DNA of 64,000 bases from Oscheius tipulae (lineage: Eukaryota > Nematoda > Chromadorea > Rhabditida > Rhabditidae). Positions 32,653 to 43,335 of the stretch are shown here, one piece after another; within the stretch, counting starts at the first letter, position 1, and each line of letters opens with the position of its first letter. The notes beneath the pieces are model-generated. The model saw only the letters and a list, made by a program, of their open reading frames with translations, did not search any database and was not told the origin of the DNA. Location: assembly GCA_037178975.1 (NCBI GenBank), contig JASJZH010000006.1, positions 1,488,001 through 1,552,000 of the forward strand, given 5' to 3'. The position numbers were made by a program, and so were the translations under genes.

Positions 32653-35600
32653 ATGCCCTCCTATCCATTTCCAAGCGGAAGTCGTCAAGAGAAAGTGACA
32701 GTTGATGATTCCTCCGACTCTGACACTCTAACAATTGCTCGTGTTCGCCCAGTTGGGGGAGCTCGTATTCCAGAATCTGTAGTCACTAGGAATCAGCAAT
32801 CATCTTCTTCGGAAGCCGTCATCCCTCAAAACGTGAGTTCAACCTCGTGTGTGGTTATGCAACAAAGCTTAACATATACTTTGGTAAAATATTTGTTTTC
32901 TACATCGATTAGGTCAATTAGAAATTCATACTTGCTGTTTTCAGCTCCCTGATAAGGATGAACCACCGTTTTTGGCTGACATATCTAACGAGATAGAACG
33001 AGCAAAGGTTCGAATGATTCTCAAGTTCGACATGCCAATAGAAGATCGGCTTAATCGTATCAAGAAAGTCGACGTCAGGTGCTCGATTTACGAAATGTGT
33101 GAAATGTGGCTGAAAGAAAAGGTTTCCTGGTATTTGAAATTAACTCATAAGAGAACTTTAGGAGAACAGTACGGAGTTCATTCCACAGTTGCCCAAAAAT
33201 GTTCAGGGCCTAGCCATTGACTTTGAGAACGCAGAAGATGTCGAGGGGCTAGAACAACTTGTGAAGCAATACGGAAACACAAAGGCTAAGGAGGCTTTTG
33301 GCCGCTGGAAGCTCAAAAACGGAATCGTGGAGAAAAGAGACGAGGATTCAGTCAAAGATGAGCCGACAAAGGAGCTCAAGCGGTTGGTTATAAAAAAGAT
33401 TGCTCGTTATAGCGATATAGCTAGCGAGTAAACCCGTTATGTGCACTAGGCACGCAGTTTTTTGTCTTTTTGTTCAAAGAGCACTTTTACAAATGATGGA
33501 TCAAAGTGATCGTAAATGTGATATCATGCCTTGGCTTGATATAAACTTACACTTTGTCAAGGTTCTCAATTCTGCCCTCGTTTGTAAAAGTGATCTGCAA
33601 TTTTCACATCCTGATTATGATGCTTCAGAAGCAGCAAGACAGACAAGAAATATCTACCTAAAGAAGAAGAAGAGCAGCCAACGGAAAAACGATCAGGAAA
33701 GTCAAAAACGCACAAGTATTTTACATCTAGTTGTTACATACAAAATTGTGTTTAGAAAACTTGGAAAGGAAGCGGACTCTGCCAAAACACATCGCGGAAA
33801 ACAGGGAAGCAAGGAGGACAGATCTTCAAGAAAAGAAGAACATTGTTCAATCGGAAGACAGCTGTACCCTACGCTTTCTGATAAGGATGAAGACGAAGAA
33901 GAAGAATCGTTCGAAGATGCAGTTCAAGATTTTCGAACACAATTGGACGGATTCAGCAAGTGAGTTATAGGCAGTGTTTGTGATACTTTCTTTTCAGCAT
34001 GCCCGATGAGATGAATGTTGTCATTCTGGGAGGAACTGGTAACGGGAAATCGACATTCATCAACGCGGTTGCTAACTTGCTGACTCGACAGACACTCGCC
34101 GATGCGTGCAGAAGTCCCAATGTTCTTATCAAGACCTCGTTCCACCATTACGATTCAAATGTGAGTAATGCTTTACTTGCTCTGTGTTATAGCAACAACA
34201 GCAACAAGGCTATTGTCTACCCTTCATACTCTTATCGTTTTTGCATGAGTTAAACTCGTTAAAATCTCACGACTAAGCCAAGTAAATTTTGAACTGATCT
34301 AGAATCACATCGTCAGCCGTACCGCAATTAAATTACTGATTTATACTTCTAACAGACAAGCAGGTCTTTACAAAACATGTGTATTCTTAAGAATCAATAC
34401 AACTGTCTTTTAAAAAATGTACTTTAGGGCTCTGAAAAGCTGATTGAACACGAGCCAACAATTCCGATAGAGAGACAGGGAGATGGCGAGGATGAAGACA
34501 GTCGCACTGGACAGTCGGCAACACAGTCGCCCAAATCTTACATATTTGAGTTTGGATCTGCTGGGAACAAGAAGATTCTTCGCCTGATTGATACTCCAGG
34601 GGTTGGCGACGTAAGGGGTATTGATCAAGACAAGTTGAACTTTTCTAAAATTGTCAATTTTATCTCCTCATTCAAGTAAGTTTATCACAGTTTTTGTTTA
34701 AGGAGGTTTTAGAAAGATTCACGCATTTCTGTTTTTGTTGAAGCCAAACGAGGCTCGTCTTGATATTGGCTTCAAATATGGAATGAATGAGCTGCTGAGA
34801 CATCTACACGCCTCCGCTGCCAACAATATTGTATTCTGTATGTCCAACGGCAAAGGAGTAAACTACAAGCCGGGAGAAACTTATCCAACTCTACAGCAGT
34901 ACCTAAATGGTATCTATAGTGACAAGCAAATTCGCATTCAGCTCGATGGGTGATTACTTAAAAAATATTTGAAAAATTGCCATTTTCAGGCGTTACTTTG
35001 TTTTCGACTCGATCCATTTTCGGTACGCCGCAGCCAGTCGCTACAACATTAAATACTCTCCAAATGAAATCAGAGGTTTTGAAGAGAGCTGGACCTTTGG
35101 CCGTGAGAAGCTTTCAAAGTATGTTACCATCTACCCAAAAACAATCTTTTTCAGCATGGTCTCGATGATTTGTGAGTTTGTACCACATGACGTGAAGAAT
35201 ACTCTGAGCGTGAACAAGGTCCGCAAAGCTATCGAACTCATGGCTCGACCTTTGGCTGAAATAGCAAAAAATCAGCTGGAAAACATGAACATTATTGAGA
35301 AGAAGAGAAAGGAGGTAAATTTACTACAAAGGATCTGAGAAACTTTTTTTAGATCGAAGATTGCCTCGCGAATGGTGAAGATCTCCGTGGAAGCCTATAT
35401 ATTGAGCAGATTCACATGGATACAGAGGATCTGGATCAACCAGTTACTGTTTGTACTCATGGAGAATGCGTGGATCGCATTCCTCTTCATCCCAATGGAG
35501 CTGAGGAAATTGTTTATAGACAAGAATGTCACAAGGCTTGTTATCTTCTCAATCTTCTAGTAAGTTGGTCTTGCAAACAGTGAGTACGTAAAGTATTTAG

Positions 35601-36487
35601 CCTGGAGAGATGCCCAATGAAAACATCAAGGAATGCGAGATCTTTGCGGACAGTTTGGACGAGAACAAGTGCACAGAGTGTGGTCATGGCTACGAGGTTC
35701 ATATGCATCTGAAGTACAGACTGGTTCGAAGAGTCGAGAGGGTAAGAGCAACAACAAAATATTTTTCAAATCTTTTCAGTTCATCGACAGAGACATTGAG
35801 CAAAGTTTGGAAATGAACGCTAACCAAGTGGAGGTTGCGCGGCAATTTATTGCTGACCGGGAAGAACAGCGTCTGGCTTACCAGCGCGATCTCGAGAAGA
35901 AGCAAGAATACTGTGCCCATTTTGCTATTTTCCTTCAAAAGAACTCTGTTCTTCACTACAATGACCAGTATTTGGCCTATTTGACGAATATGATCAGAGA
36001 AGAGGTGATTGTGAACAAGAATATATGACACAATTCTTTCAGGAACAGTCAAACCGTGTGGGAGGAAATGACGAAACTTTGGAGAAGCTCAAAAATGCTC
36101 GAGCTCAGTACATAGAAATTGTCAAAGTTTTCGAACAAACCGCCCTTCAAGGGGGAGAAGCCAAAAGTATTCACGAGATCGAGGCAATGATTGAAGAGCT
36201 CAAGAATATGGATAACGGAGAAATTGTTCGCGGTGTGGAGGTATTTTAAAAATTTTGTAAACTGACAGCTGTTTCAGAAACTGGAATGGTTCGAGACCAA
36301 CCCTTATGTACACATGGATCCGGTGATTCAAGTAGACAACCAAAATATCTTGGAAAAGGTTGAAAGTTTTTGGAACAACTCGATTAAGCCAAGACTTCGA
36401 GGTAGCAAAGACAAAAGCGGACGAACCGCTAAAGAAAACAAGCCAAGGAGACATGCTGAGCGTCCTTCATACTATAATAAATTTTAA
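32653..36487 (+). CDS. Large P-loop GTPase with Cys/His cluster and coiled-coil tail (plus copy)
   Basis: The ATG follows ATTTTCAGTC, a likely trans-splice acceptor. Exons 32653-32832, 32945-33121 and 33162 to about 33427 encode a Ser/Asp-rich start and the N-terminal module (YEMCEMWLKEK, then AEDVEGLEQLVKQYG). Lys/Arg/Glu-rich exons near 33620-33960 follow; their exact joins are unresolved. The G domain begins at about 34000: P-loop VILGGTGNGKST, then LRLIDTPGVGDVRG, then VFCMSNGKG. RYFVFDSIHFRY follows, then a helical region, a cysteine cluster (CTHGECVD, ECHKACYL, CTECGHGYEVHMHLKY), a coiled region with REEQRLAYQRDLEKKQE, and a basic C-terminus ending at 36487. The SNGK in place of N/TKxD is shared in kind with TNGK in the minus copy. 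Introns are mostly 34-48 nt, except a gap of roughly 270 nt at about 34160-34427. The RBR ligase gene starts 81 bp downstream. Function not recognised. Confidence 0.75.
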
Positions 36488-36567
36488 TCGTTTGGCCGGT
36501 ATATATCACGCTGGAAGTTTCAGCCATACTACTTTATGCAATTTCTCTTTTGTAATGTTCCTTTAGA

Positions 36568-38002
36568 ATGCCGAACTCGAGAAGAACTCGTAGGGAGTCT
36601 TCCCCTCCTTTGGACTATTACGATAAGATAAAAACCGCAACGCAACAGCTGTGCGAGCAATTTGAGTGAGTTTTCAGTATTTCAATCTCATAATATACTC
36701 TCAGCAATGACATAAATAGCCTCCTGGACAATTCTGAAAGAGTTCTGAACAGTGATTTAGCTGAGCTCAAGTCAGTGAGAAAAACAATGAGGAATCTGAT
36801 CAAAGACGGGCAGCGAGAGCGTGAAGTAAAGTGAATCAAGAATCCTGAATATTCTTTGTTTAGATGTCTCAGCATTTGAAGGAACGTGAACTTGAGCGGC
36901 TTGGAGAAATACGGAAGCAGATGAAAGAAATATTAGTACGAATCGTTGAAAAACTACAGGACCGGGACAAGAAAGGGGTTAATAAAGAAAAAAACCAGGT
37001 ACCAACCAGATTTTTCATCATTGATGGCCACTGTAGGAACCGCTACCTGACCCAACTCTTCCCGTTCGTGAGTGTGTAGTCTGTTTTGACGACTACAACG
37101 AGGCTTTGACCTTTTGCTGTAGAAGTAATAATGCCGCCTCCGAGCGGCATTATATCTGTCGAGATTGCTGTAAAGGTTATGCTACGTAAATCTTCATAAC
37201 TTCTACGAAAGTAACCATTTACAGTGCAAAAGTGGGAGACGGTGCCTTAGCAGAAAACGGGATAGGATTCCCTTGCGCCAGCGTAAATTGCGACGGTGTA
37301 CTACTCTGGGGTCCCATAAGTAAACTTGTTGATCCAACTGTAGCCAGAAACGTCGAAGCAAGGCTAGCCGGCTTGGCGCTAGACGGAATGACTGATATTG
37401 AGTAGTAAGTTTTGATACTTTTTCATAATTTTCACTCTAATCCTAAACTTGAACCTAAAATTTCAGCTGCAAAAGTTGTCACTATGGAGTTCAAATTGTT
37501 CGCAAGGAGCAGAAGTATTTTGCATGTCAGAACCCTTTTTGTTTGGTCAAGTTTTGTAGGTAAGAATGGGTTTAAAAGGCCACTCGGGGTTTAGGACTTG
37601 TCAGGTTGACTACGATAATCATCTTGACAAAACCTGTGATGCTGTAGACCCAACCAGAAAGGATAAAAGAAGAGCCTTGTAAGCTCACGTTTTTGCAAAC
37701 AAGTGATCTCTTCCAGAGAAGACTTTCTCTCCGCTGCCAAATATAGAGTCTGTCATCGCTGCAAGATTCATTTCACAAAAGATAACGACAAATCTTGTAA
37801 CAAGATGACCTGTTCATGTGGAGCAACTCAGTGTTACATTTGCAAAGACACAGATATCACCTACGATCATTTTCATGCTCCTGGAGCGGTATGCCTACTT
37901 TTCAGCGATTCGGCAGAAGCAGATAAAGTAAATCTTGAACATGCCATTCAGGAGGCTGAAAGGAATGAAGAATGGAGTCTGTTGTTTTCAATTTGGTCTT
38001 AA
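36568..38002 (+). CDS. RNF216-like RBR-type E3 ubiquitin ligase
   Basis: Eight exons close all phases: 36568-36665, 36705-36825, 36864-36998, 37037-37185, 37225-37404, 37467-37559, 37595-37678 and 37717-38002, giving 381 residues. The ATG follows CTTTAGA, a probable trans-splice site. Residues 1-115 are a charged coiled coil. A RING1 starts at about 130 (ECVVCFDDYN, then HYICRDCCKGYA). The IBR contains CKSCHYG, CQNPFCLVKFCRTC and HLDKTC at about 228-275. RING2 begins CHRCKIHFT at about 299 and runs to NKMTCSCGATQCYICKD and YDHFHAPGAVC, which closely follows the RING2 and tail order of RNF216/TRIAD3. Known mechanism: RBR ligases pass ubiquitin through a RING2 cysteine; the one in CSCGA is the likely active residue. 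It lies 81 bp after the GTPase stop on the same strand, so co-transcription is possible. Confidence 0.88.
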
Positions 38003-38385
38003 TGTATTGTTCAGGAAAGTTTCTGCCAGAACTACTTGCAAGGAAGGAGAACGCCAGATGACGTGTTTTAGATTTCTTTTCGTAACAAACGATAGTATCT
38101 TTTCATGTCTGTTTGAAACAATCTGTATTCACAATAACATTCTTCTAAACTTGATTCAAATGCCAAGTTTGCTATATTGAACCCATCAACAGTTAGACGT
38201 TGTGAGCCGGTCTTAACGACAGTCCAAAAACGGTCCAAAAAAAAACGGAATGGCAACTTTTGTAAATGCTGCGTGAAAGAAGACAAAATATTTAGAAGAA
38301 CAAGTACAAAATGAGAGTAGTTTTTCACAAATTAATAGGTGCCGAGGAACTTTTGAAGTACTTCCAGAAGAATCTCCACTGAATG
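38003..38385. other. Intergenic between convergent genes
   Basis: No gene was recognised. It holds the 3' flanks of the RBR gene and of the minus-strand gene ending at 38386. Confidence 0.4.
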
Positions 38386-40594
38386 TCACTCATTGTCGTC
38401 CACCAAATTGTCAACAGAGTTTTTGACGCAGCTTTCGAGCAGAGGATCAGAATGAGTAAAAGCATGAACAGTTTCTGGAAACTGATTATTAGAAGACTAT
38501 CATTAGATCACTTACCATTTCCCTGTCCGAACTTTTTTTTTGAAGGTCCTGAACACGGTACTCTAAGGCCTTATTGACTTTCAAGGTCTGAGTGAAATTT
38601 GAGCTCTTGCTATTGAGCAACGTCTTCTGTTGTCGATTCTCCCTAGCCAGTTCTGCTTCTTGCTTCTCTACAATCAGCTTATCGTTAAACGTCTTCTGTG
38701 CTCACAGCCTTGCCAAGGATTCACGATGAGCTTTCTTCTTTTCCTGCTCGTCCATCAGATTGATCATCGCCTCATTTGTATCCTTTCTAGGCTTCAATAT
38801 CCCACAGTCTTGCAAGTAGAACTTCGGTCAGCTGAGACCTTTTCAGAGTCGGCAGCCATGGAGGATGCTTGCTTCTTCTTGGTAATCCGTCTTCGATTCT
38901 TGAAGACCTGCAAAATTAAAGTATTTCTTAGGTTAACTTTGTTTTCAAAACTCACTGCAGTTTTACTTCAGCAAACAGGCTTCCTCTTGCACTTTTTTGC
39001 AACGTGAGACTTCGTCCCTTTATCGTCTACTTGGAGGCGTACAGGTGGCTCGTCAAGAGACTCGTTCTAAGAGATTGTAGATAGTAGAAGTTTCAGCTAT
39101 TTTAAATTGGCTACTTCAAATTAATATTTTCGCACTTTTAGCGCAATGGTAAAGTCCTCGCTTGGGAATTGTTCAAGAATAGGTCGAGGGTTCGGATCCT
39201 CTGCACAGAAAAGTGTTCCTCTATTATTGTTTTGCAAAAATTTCCATATCAAGTTTATGTAATTGCAATGGAAAAACAATTTTTTTCCTTTGGATTTCTT
39301 GGCACGAATCGTCAAAAATTGCAAAAAGCGGCTACTTTGGGGCTCGCCATTTGGATGTTGAAATTGACTTAAAGTTTTTCCACCCATTATCCTCGGCTCC
39401 TAGTACATTCTAATGACTTTTGCTGCCTTTTTCAGGCTTCTGTGACCGCTCCTCGAAAAACGTTTTTGGCGCAATTTTGAAAGCTACCGTACGCCTCGAC
39501 CCTCTGATCTACAGGTCGCAAAAGTTCTCTATACTTTTTTCGGGTTCGACTACGCCCCAGAAAAATGAAAAGCCTCTTTTACTTTAAAAATAAATAAATT
39601 TTCCTTCACTTGGACATTACATATGGCCAGACCTAATAGAAGGTAAATTTACAGCATCAGTTGTGTCATTGTCTTCTACCATCTTCACAGGATCATCGGA
39701 AGTTGTCGATTTTCCATGCAGTGCATGCTCAGTAGTTATCTCCTCTTCTTGCTCGTTAACGTAGCTAACAAAAGAAAATTTATCATTCGAAGAATCTTTT
39801 GACGGAAGCTAACTCTGGAAGGTTTTCAAAATGTTTTTAACAAAAAGTACCGCCGTTTATCTCATGTCGTCGCTTTTCGTCGCATGGTCGCTCTCATATT
39901 CAAGATCGTCAACAGTAAAATCTTGGCTCTAAGCCATTGTGAATTAATCTTGGCATGCAGAGACTCATTTGATTTTTGTTCTCTGCAGCTGGAAACTCTT
40001 TCACTTCCACTAAAATTTTACTTGGTTCTACCTCTTCAGAGTTTTGTCGAACAAGTAACAAATCAGCGAGGGGTCAAATCACACCCCCGCTTGGTAGCTA
40101 AAATGATTTTTCACATAAGATTGAAACAAGGTACTTACAATGCAACGGTCTCGTTTGTCTTGTGCGTCTGTCTAGAACAACTTGCTCCCTCTCCATCCTC
40201 ACAGCTGCCCACAGCAGACGTTTTGACTTCGGCTTCAATTAAGCGTGGCAGATCATTCTCTTCGATGACAAGATATTCCGCACAATTATAATGCTCAGCA
40301 ACATTACTGAGAGCGGACTGCTCGTTAATGTCAACCTTAAAATCCACTTATGGAAGCGAGGCAGTCACAAATTAAAAATACCTAGTTCTGTGTATTCTCT
40401 TCTTCCATAGACAGTTCATCAACGTTTTTACTCAACGGAGAATCGGGAAGCTTTTTGCACGGTTGAATATAGGTTTCCACTGCATCTGCTTCCTTTGATA
40501 TCGTTTGAAAGGGAGATATGGACGATCCTCTTTCAATCAAAAAATAATTCTTATCGAGAATGAGTCTTGCCGTGATAGCGCGACCACCACGCAC
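38386..40594 (-). CDS. Charged coiled-coil protein, unrecognised, possibly broken
   Basis: Minus-strand exons can be followed in one consistent phase: about 40345-40138 (EENDLPRLIEAEVKTSAVG), about 39766-39652 (NEQEEEITTEHALHGK), about 39066-38975 (DEPPVRLQVDDKG...KKCKRKP), 38908 to about 38822 (VFKNRRRITKKKQ), about 38786 to 38501 (NLMDEQEKKKAHRESLARL and a coiled coil ending LQKKSSDREM) and a last exon ending at 38386 (SVDNLVDDNE). Lys/Arg-rich blocks suggest a nuclear protein. Two problems: a TGA at about 38700 between ARL and AQKTF is not removed by any intron I can find, and a further upstream frame (40594-40383) ends in TAG exactly at its donor, so its link is unproven. No domain recognised. 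It is either a gene with a misread junction or an early pseudogene. Confidence 0.45.
39137..39208 (+). other. tRNA-like relic (A and B boxes)
   Basis: TAGCGCAATGGTA resembles an A box and GGTTCGGATCC a B box about 35 bases later, the spacing of a tRNA promoter. The acceptor stem does not pair and the T stem has mismatches, so it is not a functional tRNA. It could be a tRNA pseudogene or a SINE head. Confidence 0.35.
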
Positions 40595-40707
40595 GGATGG
40601 CCGAGTGGTCTAAGGCGCCAGACTCAAGCAAACAGCTTGCCATGCAACAGTGGTTCGGGTCTTCTGGTCCTCGTATGAGGGCGTGGGTTCAAATCCCACT
40701 TCGTGCA
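40591..40707 (+). tRNA. tRNA-Leu (anticodon CAA) with intron
   Basis: The acceptor stem GCACGGA pairs with TTCGTGC. The anticodon stem CCAGA/TCTGG encloses CTCAAG, giving anticodon CAA, and an intron of about 33 nt (40629-40661) follows position 37, as is common for worm tRNA-Leu(CAA). B box GGTTCAAATCC. The mature sequence differs from the copy at 41981 at one D-arm base (GAGTGG against GAGCGG). Confidence 0.93.
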
Positions 40708-41980
40708 AAATCTTTTGCTTGAATGGAGAGCAAGAAACTGTTTAGATAGGTAAGCATAATCGCTAATCACAATATTTTTTTCTGGATTCAGGTCACGTCC
40801 GGAACTTTCCTCAGGCGCGCTTTCTTGAAGTTTTTTTTTCTAGTTTTTGTTTTTAGCATTGTGCATTTGATTCAGCTAGGAATGGTACACAAGTTAAACC
40901 AAGTCAAAAGCACATAAAGTACTAAATTGAAAGCGGGTTCGAGGGACGGGAAGTGGGGTGAGGGAAGTGGCTTTAACAGATTAGCAGTGGTCTTCAGCAA
41001 CATAGACACGAAAAATGCAGTCCTTGGAGAGTAGTGAGACCAATGGAACGAACTAAGTCACGGTGAAGTGCTAATTTCACGATTAGGACAGAACTTGACA
41101 AGAGTGGCAAGACAAGTTCCAGCCCAATGGAAGCAGCATAAACTATGACAAGTGGTTTTCCTTGAACACCTTGATATCATAACAACTTGAGAATGATTAG
41201 AATGATGCTCTCTACATTCTTTTTTAGTAAAACATTACTATGGAACCAAATTTGAGGCTACTTTAAAGCTCTGTTTAAACAAGCAGTCTCTGACTCACGG
41301 TTTTGCAGAACACTGAAACGTACACCTGATTCCCTAGCTGCAACTCTAATTATATTGTCACAGTGCAAACGTGCAATTGTTAAAATTAATCACTCTTCTA
41401 CTCTTGTTTTACGGGCACAGACGGCTCGAAAAGATGAAAAGTCTCTCGTATTACCAAATTCTTTCCTTTTGAATAGTTCACGTGGAAATGACATTTTTAA
41501 GATACATGTTGTTTTATCGGCCCGATTCCTGCTTCCAAATTATGTTATCTGATGCAATTTGTTTCTAATGTTGGTATGATTAGAGAGCACATTATTTCTG
41601 CAGTCATTTGCTTAGCGTTAATCTATTCTCAGAGTTTTGATTGAAATATCAAAAAAGTATCCTTTAATAGTGAACGGTTAGAAGTAGCTTTAACAGCCTT
41701 CTAGTAACTTGATAACTAGCGAACTTTATGTGTTTGCCCAAATCTAACAGGACTAACCATTCAGTTGATTTTGTTCTTTCATCAGATCATTCCATGACAT
41801 TCACACTTAGAAAAAATAGTTTCGGGTATAGGCTGAACGAGTTTGTTACTCAAGTTTGATATTTCTACTCATAAGAGACCAGAAGAACTTCAGCCACTTT
41901 ATAAGGGCAATTAACGTACAGATCTGATCAGAACAAGAAAAATTGGAATACTACGATTGGTGTTTGAATATAATCTGCAT
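40708..41980. other. Intergenic between two tRNA-Leu genes
   Basis: No gene or repeat was recognised. Confidence 0.4.
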
Positions 41981-42096
41981 GCACGGATGGCCGAGCGGTC
42001 TAAGGCGCCAGACTCAAGCGAACGCTTGCCACGTGACAGTGGTTCGGGTCTTCTGGTCCTCGTATGAGGGCGTGGGTTCAAATCCCACTTCGTGCA
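41981..42096 (+). tRNA. tRNA-Leu (anticodon CAA) with intron, second copy
   Basis: It has the same stems, anticodon CAA and B box as the copy at 40591, with an intron of about 32 nt (42019-42050). The intron differs at several positions from that of the first copy. It ends only 30 bases before the ATG of the srh-like receptor, so the two transcription units nearly touch. Confidence 0.93.
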
Positions 42097-42126
42097 AAAT
42101 TTTTTCAGTCATCTTCCTCACGAATA

Positions 42127-43335
42127 ATGGATCCTATCTACATTTTTTTTTATTCGACTGCTGTGGCCTCATTTATAATCCAATTCTTACTTCTACTCGC
42201 TATTTTCAAACAAACACCGAGCAAAATGGCAAAGATTAAACCATTTCTGCTGAAGATTTCGGTAAGAAAAAAAGAACAGTATAAAGTTGTGCAGTCTCTC
42301 GAGATACTGACAGTAACTATGGCAAATACTGGACTAACATCTGAGCACTTTTATCCCTGTCCTCTTGTCCGCGTCAACGGCTTCTTCAAGTATGCTGGAG
42401 CTGAATGGGGCCCTTCGTTAGCAGTAAACAAGTTATTATGATAATCTACCAAAGTTTTAGATTGCTACATGTTTTGTCCTTCTTCTTGCCGGTGGAGGTG
42501 CATTTCTGGAAGCTTGTTTGTACAGGCTTTCCGTAGCATACAATTTCAAAGTTAATGTTAAGCATGGACTGTAAGTACCTATTTTACAATTTGTATCTGT
42601 CAAATGGCGATTAAGGTTATGTGTTATGAATGGCTCAATGTTTGTTTCAACTCTGACAATTTCTACAATATGGCTGAAGAGTTTCTGGTTAAATAAACTA
42701 GTAAGGTTTCTTCTCGATCCTCTACTCTTTCCCTTTTCATGATATTGAAAAGTTTGTCAATACGGAAAACTTTACCGATGCTGTAAGCGCAGTAGATATG
42801 AAAGAAGATGTCATCGTCCTTCTGTACTTTTGTGGAATATCATTAATGTGTATGACATCCGCAGTTCGCTCGCACGATCTTTTAGGCACATATGTATTAA
42901 CCGGGCTTCTCATTTCATCAACTGTCTATTATGTCATGTCGTATCTGACTTATCGCCGGATCAAATTAGATATGCTCAAATCATCTATCAGCATGGCAAA
43001 CTTTGGATTGCAGCGGAGATTGACGGTGATGCTGACTATGCAGGTGCTCTCCTCGTCAAGAGTTACGAAAAAATAATGTTCAGAGCTCACAGCCCTTGAT
43101 GTTCTTGTTAGCCGCATGCTCAACGTTCTACCCAATAGTCTTCTCAAACACCTTGTGCGGAAATGTAACCTTGTTTGGATGGGTGCTGATACATTCAACT
43201 CTTTCCGTTTATCCTCTCACGAGTGCTTTAGTCACGTTTGCCTTTGTACCACCCTATAGGCAGTTTTTGTTTCAATTATTTTGTCGAAAGTCCAGTTCCA
43301 TTGAAGTTGTGACCCAAGTAACCAAAGTGTACTAA
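42127..43335 (+). CDS. srh-like chemoreceptor (seven-TM), intact
   Basis: Six exons close all phases: 42127-42261, 42295-42423, 42461-42570, 42616-42700, 42753-43043 and 43084-43335, giving 333 residues, the normal length for the family. After a short outside N-terminus comes TM1 and the hallmark loop KQTPSKMAKIKPFLLKIS, which matches the TP-x-x-M-x-x-x-K pattern of srh proteins. Later landmarks are GGGAFLEACLYRLS in TM3, LQRRLTVMLTMQ before TM6 and VPPYRQFLFQLF after TM7. The acceptor before 42753 (GAAAAG) is poor. Known role: chemosensory G-protein-coupled receptor in sensory cilia. No stop or frameshift was seen. Confidence 0.85.
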
